64,000 nt of DNA, from NCBI RefSeq assembly GCF_014203705.1, contig NZ_JACHJR010000001.1, forward strand, positions 2,046,001 to 2,110,000, read 5' to 3'. Below the pieces are notes generated by a model, which was given only the letters and a program-made list of their open reading frames with translations, was not told the origin of the DNA and did not search any database. The translations under genes and the position numbers were made by a program. This DNA comes from Kitasatospora gansuensis. Its GTDB lineage: Bacteria; Actinomycetota; Actinomycetes; Streptomycetales; Streptomycetaceae. Every line of letters begins with the position of its first letter. Within the stretch, counting starts at the first letter, position 1. Positions 31,291 to 39,601 of the stretch are shown piece by piece.

Positions 31291-32691
31291 GTGGCGACCG
31301 GCAGCACGCTTGCGCTCAGCACTCCGACCAGCCCCACCGAGGGCGACCGGCTCACCTTCCACTGGGCCACCGATGCCCCCGACAGCAAGAACTGGGTCGG
31401 CATCTACGACGGCACCCGGCTGCCGGGCACCGGCTCCTCGCTGCTCTGGAAGTACACCCCGGGCGCCTCGGGTGACGTGCAGCTGGACACCTCGGCGCTG
31501 ACCGGCGGCCCGTACACCGCCTACCTGCTGGCCAAGGACGGCTACGGCATCCTGGCGCAGAGCGCACCGTTCAGCTTCCGGCCCAAGCCCGCGCCGGTCC
31601 GCCCGCACCTGGCGGTGGACGCGCTGACCGCCACGCCGGTCGCCCCCGGCGCGGCGGTCGGCGTGAAGCTCGGCGGCCTGTGGGTCAGGGCGGCGGGCGC
31701 GGTCACCTTCCGCCGTACCGGCGGGGTCTCCTGGCTGACCGTCAGCTCCGCCGGGCAGGTCACCGGCACCGCCCCGGCGACCGCGCTCGCGGACCCCGCG
31801 GTACTCACCGTCGAGGCCAAGGACACGGCGGGCAACACCGACACCCTCACCCTGCTGGTGCCGGTGCAGGCCGCCACCGCACCGCTCCGGCTGAAGGTCG
31901 CGGCCTGGAACCTGGCCAACGCGGGCGCCGCCTTCACCGACCCGGTGGAGAAGCAGCTCCGGGTGGTGCTCACCCAGGGCCTGGACGTGGTCGCCCTGCA
32001 GGAGACCGCGGGCACCGCCGCGCAGACCCTGGCCACCGCGCTCGGCTGGTACGCCCAGCAGACGGCCGGCAGCGTGGGCATCCTCAGCCGCTACCCGCTG
32101 ACCGCCGCGAGCACCCCCGCGCTGCCCGCCGTCGGCGTCACCGTCCAGCTGCCGGGCGGCCGTTCGGTCCGCTGCTGGGGCGCGCACCTGGACGAGACCG
32201 GGTACGGCCCGTACGCGATCCAGGACGGCCAGACCCCGGCCCAGGTGACGGCGGCCGAGACCGCGTCCACCCGGGGCCAGCAGGCCACCGCGCTGGCCGC
32301 CGCCGTCAAGGCCGACATCGCCACCGGCACCCCGGTGCTGCTGGCCGCCGGACTGGCCTCCCCCTCGCACCTGGACTGGACGGCCGCCACCGGCCACGTC
32401 CTCAACTGGCCGGTGACGGTGGCCCTGCAGAACGCCGGGCTGACCGACGCCTACCGCGCCGCACACCCCGACCCGGTGGCCTCGCCCGGCGCGACCTGGT
32501 CGCCGACCCGCAAGGTGCGCGGCAGCAAGCCCGAGCCGCAGGACCGGATCGACCAGGTCCAGTACGCGGGCCCGCTCACCCTGGTCGAGGCGCACACCCT
32601 GACCACCGGCCGCCCGCAGCCCGACCCGGCCGTCACCGGCAACGAATGGCCCTCCGACACCGCCGCCGCCGTCGCGACCTTCGCCCTCTGA
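31291..32691 (+). CDS. Degenerate endonuclease/exonuclease/phosphatase-fold protein with two N-terminal beta domains
   Basis: 466 residues from GTG (CAGGAG 6 bases upstream). Residues 1-100 are a beta-sandwich seen before phosphoesterases (WVGIYDGTRLPGT), 105-193 an immunoglobulin-like domain, and 198-466 an EEP fold (VAAWNLAN, DVVALQETAG, GAHLDETGYGPY, SPSHLDW, DRIDQVQYAG). Key catalytic positions are lost: the GDFN motif is replaced by AGLA (353-356) and the final SDH reads SDT (Thr457). It is therefore probably a pseudoenzyme that may bind a lipid or phosphate ester. No signal peptide is visible. It lies 13 bases before the phospholipase gene and behind operator C. Confidence 0.75.
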   Translation: MATGSTLALSTPTSPTEGDRLTFHWATDAPDSKNWVGIYDGTRLPGTGSSLLWKYTPGASGDVQLDTSALTGGPYTAYLLAKDGYGILAQSAPFSFRPKPAPVRPHLAVDALTATPVAPGAAVGVKLGGLWVRAAGAVTFRRTGGVSWLTVSSAGQVTGTAPATALADPAVLTVEAKDTAGNTDTLTLLVPVQAATAPLRLKVAAWNLANAGAAFTDPVEKQLRVVLTQGLDVVALQETAGTAAQTLATALGWYAQQTAGSVGILSRYPLTAASTPALPAVGVTVQLPGGRSVRCWGAHLDETGYGPYAIQDGQTPAQVTAAETASTRGQQATALAAAVKADIATGTPVLLAAGLASPSHLDWTAATGHVLNWPVTVALQNAGLTDAYRAAHPDPVASPGATWSPTRKVRGSKPEPQDRIDQVQYAGPLTLVEAHTLTTGRPQPDPAVTGNEWPSDTAAAVATFAL

Positions 32692-32704
32692 AAGGCCGTA
32701 TCCG

Positions 32705-34669
32705 ATGACCGAGTTCAGCCGTCGCACCTTCGTCGGGGCCACCGCGGCCGCCGGCGCCGCCGCCCTGGTCGGCCTGCCCGCCGAGACCGCCTCCGCCGCC
32801 ACCCCCGGCTCCGTCGGGCTCACCGGCACGGTCGCCGACATCCGGCACGTGGTGATCCTGATGCAGGAGAACCGCAGCTTCGACCACTACTTCGGCACCC
32901 TGAACGGCGTCCGGGGCTTCGACGACAAGCAGGCGCTCCAGTTCCCGGACGGCGGCAACGTGTTCCGCCAGCCCGACGCGGGCCGCAGCGACGGCGGCGT
33001 GATGCTGCCGTACCGGATGGACACCAGCAAGTACAACGCGCAGAACGCCGGCGGCCTCCCGCACGACTGGGCCACCGGCCACCAGGCGATCAACAACGGC
33101 GCGATGAACAAGTGGATCCCGGCCAAGGGCGAGCGCGCGATGGGCTACTTCACCCGCGCCGACGTGCCCTACCAGTACGCGCTGGCCGACGCGTTCACGC
33201 TCTGCGACGCCTACTTCACCTCGCTGGCCGGGCCGACCGACCCGAACCGGCTCTACCTGTGGACCGGCACCTCGGGCCCCGGCGTGGACGGCACCACCGG
33301 CCCGTGGATCGACAACACCCCGGTCACCGACAACCCGGTGGCCGACTGGACCACCTACGCCGAGCGGCTGCAGGACGCCGGGGTGAGCTGGCGGGTCTAC
33401 CACAACCCGAGCAAGGACGAGCGGACCGGCGACTACGACGACAACGCGCTCTCCTACTTCAAGCAGTTCCACAACTTCCCGGCCACCGACCCGCGTTACA
33501 TCAACGCGATGACCAAGTGGGACCTGACCGCCTTCGACCAGCACTGCAAGGCGGGCACCCTGCCCACGGTCTCCTGGCTGGTCGCCCCGTACCTGTTCAG
33601 CGAGCACCCGGCGGCCAACCCCAACTACGGGGCGCACTGGGTGAACACCGCGCTCCAGTCGCTGATGGCCAACCCCGAGGTGTGGAAGCACACGGCCTAC
33701 GTGGTGATGTACGACGAGAACGACGGCTACTTCGACCACATGGTGCCGCCCACCCCCGAGGCGGGCACCGCGAACGAGTTCACCCAGGGCCGGGCGATCG
33801 GTTTCGGCAACCGGGTGCCGTGCTGGGTCGCCTCGCCGTGGTCGCGCGGCGGCTGGGTCAACTCCCAGGTGTTCGACCACACTTCGGTACTCCGGCTGCT
33901 CGAGGTGGTGACCGGCGTGCAGGAGCCGAACATCTCCGCCTGGCGACGGGCCGTCAGCGGCGACCTGACCAGCTGCTTCGACTTCAGCGCCCCCGACCTC
34001 TCGCTGCCCACCCTGCCGGACACCGCCGCGCTGATGGCCAAGGCGGACGCCGCCGCTTCCCTGCCGGCCGTCAAGCTCCCCGCGATCGGCGCCCAGGCGA
34101 TGCCCGTCCAGGAGCCCGGCGCCCGCCCGCACCGCCGCCTGCCGTACCGGCCGTGGGCCGACGTCACGGTCGACCGGGCCACCGGCAAGGTCACCTGCAC
34201 GCTGGCCAACTCCGGTTCGGTGGCCTTCCCCTACACGGTCTACCCGAACATCGCGTACGCCTTCGCGGGCACCCCGTACACCGTCGCCGCCGGTGCCTCC
34301 GCGAGCTACGTCTGGGACACCGCCGCCACCGACGGCCGGTACGACTTCACCGTGCACGGGCCGGACGGCTTCGTCCGCCGGTTCGCGGGGTCGGTGGTGC
34401 CGGCCGGGCAGGACGACGTGGCCGTCCCGGTGGTGACCGCCGCCGTGGCCGGTTCCGCGCTGACCCTGACCCTCACCAACGCGGGGCAGACGGCCGCCTA
34501 CTTCGCCGCCACCCCGAACGACTTCGGCACCCCGGCGCAGTCCGTCTGGGTCCCGGCCCAGTCCACCCGCACCCTGAACTGGGCGCTGGACCAAGGCCGT
34601 TACGACGTCATCGTGACCGCCGCCACCGGCACCCGGTTCACCCAGCGCTACGCGGGCACCCTGCACTGA
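32705..34669 (+). CDS. Phosphocholine-preferring phospholipase C, Tat-exported
   Basis: 654 residues, the size of bacterial non-haemolytic PLCs. Tat signal EFSRRTFVGATAAAG; catalytic domain with VVILMQENRSFDHYFGT, AGPTDPNRLYLWTG and VVMYDENDGYFDHM, which carry the metal and nucleophile residues of the acid phosphatase/PLC superfamily; two C-terminal beta domains (about 480-560 and 570-654). It hydrolyses phosphatidylcholine or sphingomyelin to phosphocholine. If given a phosphonolipid with a trimethylammonioethylphosphonate head it would release TMAEP. It is the second gene of the pair behind operator C. Confidence 0.9.
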   Translation: MTEFSRRTFVGATAAAGAAALVGLPAETASAATPGSVGLTGTVADIRHVVILMQENRSFDHYFGTLNGVRGFDDKQALQFPDGGNVFRQPDAGRSDGGVMLPYRMDTSKYNAQNAGGLPHDWATGHQAINNGAMNKWIPAKGERAMGYFTRADVPYQYALADAFTLCDAYFTSLAGPTDPNRLYLWTGTSGPGVDGTTGPWIDNTPVTDNPVADWTTYAERLQDAGVSWRVYHNPSKDERTGDYDDNALSYFKQFHNFPATDPRYINAMTKWDLTAFDQHCKAGTLPTVSWLVAPYLFSEHPAANPNYGAHWVNTALQSLMANPEVWKHTAYVVMYDENDGYFDHMVPPTPEAGTANEFTQGRAIGFGNRVPCWVASPWSRGGWVNSQVFDHTSVLRLLEVVTGVQEPNISAWRRAVSGDLTSCFDFSAPDLSLPTLPDTAALMAKADAAASLPAVKLPAIGAQAMPVQEPGARPHRRLPYRPWADVTVDRATGKVTCTLANSGSVAFPYTVYPNIAYAFAGTPYTVAAGASASYVWDTAATDGRYDFTVHGPDGFVRRFAGSVVPAGQDDVAVPVVTAAVAGSALTLTLTNAGQTAAYFAATPNDFGTPAQSVWVPAQSTRTLNWALDQGRYDVIVTAATGTRFTQRYAGTLH

Positions 34670-34715
34670 GGTTAATCCGGGTGACCCAGCGACCGTGCCC
34701 ACCTACCCTCGGCGG

Positions 34716-35291
34716 ATGGACAGGACGGCCGGACTGCTGAACGTGGTGGACATCGAGGCGACCTGCTGGGAGGGCATGCCCCCGGTGGGCGCGGTGAGCG
34801 AGATCATCGAGATCGGCCTCACCGTGGTCGACCTCGACAGCGGGCAGCGGGTGGGGCGGCACCGGATCGTGGTGCGCCCCGCCCGCTCCTCGGTCAGCGC
34901 CTTCTGCACCCGGCTGACCGGCCTGACCCAGGCCGAGGTGGACGCCGGGGTGAGCTTCACCGAGGCGTGCCGGCAGCTGGCCGCCGCACACGACACCGGC
35001 CGCCTCCCGTGGGCAAGTTGGGGCGACTACGACCGCAACCAGTTCACCCGCCAGTGCCGGTCCACCCGGGTCGAGTACCCCTTCGGACAGCACCACGTGA
35101 ACGCCAAGGCCGTCTTCACCGAGGTGTACGGGCTGCGCAAACGCCCCGGCATGGCCCAGGCCCTGGAGATCGCCGGCCTCCCCTTGGAAGGCCGGCACCA
35201 CCGGGGCGAGGACGACGCCTGGAACATCGGCGCGCTGGTCCTCGACCTGGCGGCCCGGGGCGGCTGGCCCGACCCGCCGTCGGCGCGCTGA
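34716..35291 (+). CDS. DEDDh-type 3'-5' exonuclease, KapD-like
   Basis: 191 residues. Exo I VVDIEATCWEG, Exo II WGDYDRNQF and Exo III HHRGEDDAWN give the Asp-Glu-Asp-His-Asp set. Single-domain proteins of this size resemble KapD/ERI1-like exonucleases acting on RNA or single-stranded DNA ends. It stands alone; the start ATG is chosen where homology begins, 7 codons inside the open frame. Confidence 0.85.
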   Translation: MDRTAGLLNVVDIEATCWEGMPPVGAVSEIIEIGLTVVDLDSGQRVGRHRIVVRPARSSVSAFCTRLTGLTQAEVDAGVSFTEACRQLAAAHDTGRLPWASWGDYDRNQFTRQCRSTRVEYPFGQHHVNAKAVFTEVYGLRKRPGMAQALEIAGLPLEGRHHRGEDDAWNIGALVLDLAARGGWPDPPSAR

Positions 35292-35331
35292 TCCGCCGCC
35301 GCTGTCAGTGCCCCGCCGTACGATCCGCCGC

Positions 35332-35736
35332 ATGAGAGCTTCCAGCACCTTCACCGTGAAGAGCTTCGTCCCGGCCGAGCTGACGATCGATCCGGTCGTG
35401 GAGACCGCGCTGCCGGTCGGCGTCGCGATCATGGAGAAGCAGTACGAGGGCGAGGCGGCGGGCCGTTCGGCCACCGTCTTCACCGGCGCGTACGACCAGG
35501 CGGCCGGGGTCGGCACCTACCTGGCGATGGAGTCCTTCGAGGGCACCCTGAACGGCCGCTCCGGCGCGTTCAACTTCGTCCACTCGATGACCACCGCGGG
35601 CGCCGAGCCGACCGACCGCTTCTTCCTGATCGTCCCCTCCAGCGGCACCGGCGACCTGACGGGCATCACCGGCGCCGGCGGCCTCCAGGTGGACGCCGAC
35701 GGCACCCACCGGATCTGGTTCGACTACGAGCTCTGA
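35332..35736 (+). CDS. DUF3224 family protein
   Basis: 134 residues. Strong family pattern: TFTVKSFVPAELTIDP, TYLAMESFEGTLNGRSGAFN, FFLIVPSSGTGDL and DGTHRIWFDYEL. An allene-oxide-cyclase-like beta barrel is likely. Function unknown. Its last 13 bases overlap the convergent RidA gene. Confidence 0.85.
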   Translation: MRASSTFTVKSFVPAELTIDPVVETALPVGVAIMEKQYEGEAAGRSATVFTGAYDQAAGVGTYLAMESFEGTLNGRSGAFNFVHSMTTAGAEPTDRFFLIVPSSGTGDLTGITGAGGLQVDADGTHRIWFDYEL

Positions 35737-36137
35737 CCCGCCTCCGGGACGACGGCGTACGCCTCGATCTCCACCAGCAGCCCCGGCTGGAACAGCCCGG
35801 CCACCTGAACGGCCGAACTGGCCGGGGCATGCGCGCTCCCCAGCGCCTCGTCCCACGCCGTCCGGACGGCCGGCAGGTACCCGATGTCGGTGACGAAAAC
35901 GGTCAGCTTCGCCAGATGCTCGAACCCGGCCCCGGCCGCCGCCAGACACCGCCCGATGTTCCCGAACACCTGCCGCGCCTGCGCCAGCGCATCCCCCTCC
36001 CCCACCAGCTTCCCCTGCTCGTCGAAGGCCACCTGCCCGGACACGAACACCTGCCGACCACTGCCGACCACCACGTGGCTGTACCGGCCACTGGGAGCGA
36101 CCCCGGCCGGGTCACCGATACGGACGAGCTGAGACAT
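35724..36137 (-). CDS. RidA/YjgF family enamine/imine deaminase-like protein
   Basis: 137 residues. Features VFVSGQVAFDEQGKLVG, ARQVFGNIGRCLAAAG and LVEIEAYAVVP follow the RidA fold. The usual catalytic Arg before the C-terminal strand is replaced here (SSAVQVAGLFQPGLLVEIEA), which suggests a non-archetypal Rid subgroup. AAGGA precedes ATG by 6 bases. Confidence 0.8.
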   Translation of the reverse strand: MSQLVRIGDPAGVAPSGRYSHVVVGSGRQVFVSGQVAFDEQGKLVGEGDALAQARQVFGNIGRCLAAAGAGFEHLAKLTVFVTDIGYLPAVRTAWDEALGSAHAPASSAVQVAGLFQPGLLVEIEAYAVVPEAGQSS

Positions 36138-36316
36138 GACGGTCCTTTCGACGGGTTGCTGACGCACCGCCATCCTCACTGCCCGCACCGCCCTTCCGAC
36201 AGCGAATAATCCGGCGGACCGGCCGGACCGGGGTGCGGTTTGACAGCACCTCGGTGATCCGGGGGAGACTCCACCGTGATCGACTCTGGGGGCGTTCCTA
36301 AAACACGGGGGTTCAG

Positions 36317-38863
36317 GTGCGAATAGTCCGTATTGCCATAGGCATTGCGGTCCTGGGGGCGAGTTTGATGCTGCCTGCCGTCGCGCGTGCCACCTCCGGG
36401 GCGGAGCTCTTCGTGGACGGCTCCCGTGTGTCCTGTTCCGACTCCGGCCCCGGTAGCGAGACCGCTCCGTTCTGCTCGGTCCAGCGGGCGGTGGACCTGG
36501 CCGGTCCGGGACAGACCGTCAGTGTGGCAGCCGGTACGTACCGGGAGTCGGTTCGGGTCACCCGCTCGGGTACTGCCGAGGCGCCGATCACGATCCGCTT
36601 GAAGGACGAAGGCGAGCTGGACGTCCGGTACCGTCCCTACTTCGGCGTGGACGGTCTGACGGTGTCGGGGGTGTCGCACGTGGTCATCCGTGGCGTGTCC
36701 GCCTCCGGTGGCAACGCCGTCGTCTCCGACGCCCACAACGTGACGTTGGAACGCTCCGCCTTCGACACCCCGGATTCGGGGACCGCCCTCCGGATCACCG
36801 ACGGCTCCAGCAGGGTCGTCCTGGCCCGGGACACGATCGCCGCTCGGGTCTTCGCTGCTGGTCTGGTCGTGGAGCAGGGATCCACCGAAACGGTCCTGAC
36901 CACCAGTGTGCTGTCGACCTCCGTGATCGGCCGGACATCTCCGCCGGTGCCGCCGCTCGTTGCGGTGAACGGCGCCCCGGGCACCGTGATCACCGGAAAC
37001 ACGCTCCACGCCGACTGCGGCATCGTGATCGGGCTCGATGCCGGTTCGACGGGCAGTTCGGTGCGGAACAACGTGATCGCCACCGTGATGAAGGGGAGCA
37101 CCTGTGGCGGATCGCAGGGGGTGCGGGTCTCGGCCGACTCGACGGAGCGGACCGTCAGCGACTACAACCTCTTCGACGTCGGCGAAGGCAGCCCGTACAT
37201 CTGGGCCGGCACCGCGTACGCCTCGCTGGACACGTTCCGCACGGCCACCGGCCAGGGCTCTCACGACCTGACCGGCTCGGCGACGACCTCCTACGACGAG
37301 TGCCGCCAGCACGATGTGCCCGACGCCGGCTCTGGCACGGTGGACTCCGCGGATGCCGCCGTGCCGGGTCAGCTCGCCCTCGACTTCTACGGCCGGGAGC
37401 GTTCCGACGACCCCGCCGTGCCCAACCGGGGCACCGGGGTCGGCTATCACGACCGCGGCGCGGTCGAGCGCACCGACTGCATGAAATTGCACGTGAACGG
37501 CACGTGGAAGGGCTCGCGCGCCGTGGCCCTCGACGGCCAGCTGCTCCACTCCTGGACCGGACCCACCACCGTGACCGTCGACTGGGGGGACGGCAGCTCG
37601 GCCCAACTCCCCGTCGGCCAATCGCCCTTCACCCTGGTCCTCGACCACAGTTACGTCCGGCTGGGCACCTACCAGGTCACCGTGACGGCCCTGAGCTCCA
37701 CCGCCTCGGCCTCCACCACCGTCACCGCCTACACCAGCGGCAACGGCTACACCCCCGTCCCGCCGACCCGGGTGCTCGACACCAGGACCGACCCGGACCC
37801 CGACGCCGGCGGCCGAACGGGCCCGATCCCCGCCCGGGCAACCAGGGCCGTGAAGGTACCGGACAGCATCCCCGCCGACGTGACCGCCCTGGTCCTGAAC
37901 GTCACGGCGGTCAACCCGAAGGAGCCAGGCTTCCTGACGGTCTACCGTTGGGCGCTGCCCGAGACCTCGTCACTGAATTTCGAGGCCGGTGAGGTGGTGG
38001 CCAACCTGGTGACCGTCGACACCAGGAGTGCCCTGATCTACAACGGCTCGGCCGGCACCACCGACGTCGTGGTCGACATCGCGGGCTACTACCGGCAGTC
38101 CGGCTCGCCCGGGTACGGATACACGCCGCTCTCCCCGGTCCGGCTGCTGGACACCCGCCCCGAGTCCCCGACCGGAACAGCCCGGACGGTGCCGGCGAAC
38201 GGCCAACTCACCATTGCTGTCGCGGGCACGGCCGGTCTCCCCGCTCAAGGCGTCGAGGCAGTGACCCTGAACGTCACCGCCGTCAACGCCAAGGCATCCG
38301 GGCACGTCACCGTCCACCCGGGCGGCACCCCGCGTCCCAACGCCTCGAACCTCAACTTCGCCAGCGGCCGGATCGTCCCCAACGCCGTCATCGTCAAGAC
38401 TGGCGGGGACGGGACCGTGACCCTCTACAACGGCTCGTCCGCCCCAGTCGACCTGCTGGTCGACCTCCAGGGCTACTACACCGCCTCTGGTGGTCTCGCT
38501 TTCGTCCCCACACTGCCGAAGCGGCTCACCGACACCCGGGAAACCGGAGGCGGCGGCAGCATCAGCCCCCTCACCACCAGGCCGGTAGACGTCCACGACC
38601 TGGGCATAATGCATGAAGGCTGGTTCCCGGCCCGGGCGGTGGTCCTGAACACGACCGTGGTCACACCCACCGCACCCGGCTATCTCACCGTCTTCCCCGA
38701 CGACACCGGCCGACCGACGGCCTCGAACCTCAACTTCACCGCCGGCCGGACCGTAGCCAACCTCACCACCTCCAAGATCTCCGCCGACGGCCACGTGTCC
38801 TTCTTCAATGGCTCGGGCGGCTACACCCACCTGCTCGTCGACCGGGTCGGCTTCTTCTACTGA
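36317..38863 (+). CDS. Large secreted protein: beta-helix, PKD and three C-terminal repeats
   Basis: 848 residues from GTG. Signal peptide to about residue 25. Residues 30-385 look like a right-handed parallel beta-helix (repeated V-x-x-N and T-x-x-x-N turns, ITIRL, VVIRGVSASG), as in polysaccharide lyases and hydrolases. Residues 395-470 are a PKD domain (VTVDWGDGSSAQLP, DHSYVRLGTYQVTV). Three homologous units of about 120 residues follow (from 477, 601 and 727), each with RxLDTR near its start and SxLNF..G in the middle. Codon choice is slightly less GC-biased than in neighbours. No catalytic residues were identified; an adhesin or glycan-binding role is possible. Confidence 0.8.
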   Translation: MRIVRIAIGIAVLGASLMLPAVARATSGAELFVDGSRVSCSDSGPGSETAPFCSVQRAVDLAGPGQTVSVAAGTYRESVRVTRSGTAEAPITIRLKDEGELDVRYRPYFGVDGLTVSGVSHVVIRGVSASGGNAVVSDAHNVTLERSAFDTPDSGTALRITDGSSRVVLARDTIAARVFAAGLVVEQGSTETVLTTSVLSTSVIGRTSPPVPPLVAVNGAPGTVITGNTLHADCGIVIGLDAGSTGSSVRNNVIATVMKGSTCGGSQGVRVSADSTERTVSDYNLFDVGEGSPYIWAGTAYASLDTFRTATGQGSHDLTGSATTSYDECRQHDVPDAGSGTVDSADAAVPGQLALDFYGRERSDDPAVPNRGTGVGYHDRGAVERTDCMKLHVNGTWKGSRAVALDGQLLHSWTGPTTVTVDWGDGSSAQLPVGQSPFTLVLDHSYVRLGTYQVTVTALSSTASASTTVTAYTSGNGYTPVPPTRVLDTRTDPDPDAGGRTGPIPARATRAVKVPDSIPADVTALVLNVTAVNPKEPGFLTVYRWALPETSSLNFEAGEVVANLVTVDTRSALIYNGSAGTTDVVVDIAGYYRQSGSPGYGYTPLSPVRLLDTRPESPTGTARTVPANGQLTIAVAGTAGLPAQGVEAVTLNVTAVNAKASGHVTVHPGGTPRPNASNLNFASGRIVPNAVIVKTGGDGTVTLYNGSSAPVDLLVDLQGYYTASGGLAFVPTLPKRLTDTRETGGGGSISPLTTRPVDVHDLGIMHEGWFPARAVVLNTTVVTPTAPGYLTVFPDDTGRPTASNLNFTAGRTVANLTTSKISADGHVSFFNGSGGYTHLLVDRVGFFY

Positions 38864-38951
38864 GCCACCCCGTTCACGTACTTCCGACAGCCGGGCGCAC
38901 TCCTGCCCGGTGCTCTTGTCCACCACCAGGTGAACGCCGCCTGAGGCGGCT

Positions 38952-39152
38952 CTAGAAGTCGAGGCAGGTGATCTGGAGAACGTAGACCCGTTCCTTGCGG
39001 ATGATGATCGTGTAGCTGAACATGCCGCCCGGAACGCGCATGTCGGCGGACTTCGGGTTGGGGCCCTGCCAGGCGGTGCCGTCCAGGTACTGCACTTCGG
39101 CTGCCCGAACGATCTCTTCCTTGCTGGTCCAGTACTCCTACGACCAACTCAC
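38952..39152 (-). pseudogene. Small gene with in-frame amber codon at position 5
   Basis: A 67-codon frame with a GTG overlapping the upstream stop (GTGA) reads V-S-W-S-stop and then EYWTSKEEIVRAAEVQYLDG and on to YVLQITCLDF. The downstream part has GC-rich third positions and protein-like composition. Either a nonsense mutation has disabled it or translation starts elsewhere. The pair with the preceding small gene looks like a toxin-antitoxin or effector pair, though neither family is certain. Confidence 0.55.
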
Positions 39153-39502
39153 CCCTGCACCGCCGCCCGCGCCTCGCGGAGGGTGGTGGTGATGAGCGTC
39201 ATGTGCTCGCGGAATCTCGCGTCGTCGTCCTCGATCTGCACCAGGTACTCGGCGCGGTGGAACTCCCGCGCGCGTTCGGGGTGACGCTCGATCTCCACGA
39301 CGGTCGCCCACTGGATCAGGAATGCCTTCACCGGGGTGATGCTGTCCTCCCGGCTGGCCTCGGCGAACGCCTTGTTGAGGTCTGCCTGCATCTCGTCAAG
39401 GCGGTCCGGTGCCACGACGGCCAGGGCCGCACGGAGAGCGTCCGGGGTCTCCTCGGGCCGGGGAATCAGCTCCCCATCATGCTGCTGTGGCGCTGTACTC
39501 AC
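39149..39502 (-). CDS. Small hypothetical protein, DUF6247-like
   Basis: 117 residues from GTG with AGGAGG 7 bases upstream. Acidic and helical: APDRLDEMQADLNKAFAEA, WATVVEIERHPERAREF, ITTTLREARAAVQG. Streptomycete relatives (DUF6247) are often first in two-gene cassettes with a short second protein, as here. The second gene overlaps its stop by four bases and carries a nonsense codon. Function unknown. Confidence 0.65.
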   Translation of the reverse strand: MSTAPQQHDGELIPRPEETPDALRAALAVVAPDRLDEMQADLNKAFAEASREDSITPVKAFLIQWATVVEIERHPERAREFHRAEYLVQIEDDDARFREHMTLITTTLREARAAVQG

Positions 39503-39601
39503 GGGCGCCTCCTAGGGTGCCCGGCCAGCGTAGGCCAAGCCGGCCTCGAGCACCGGGGAGACGAGGCTGATGTCCCCGTCTGGATGAACAAGGCCCCGGT
39601 G

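Noticed and set aside
38857..39147. 96-codon frame MVVGVLDQQG... on the minus strand
   Set aside because: Composition is shadow-like (many Arg, His, Gly); the neighbouring frame holds a better protein fragment with GC-rich third bases.
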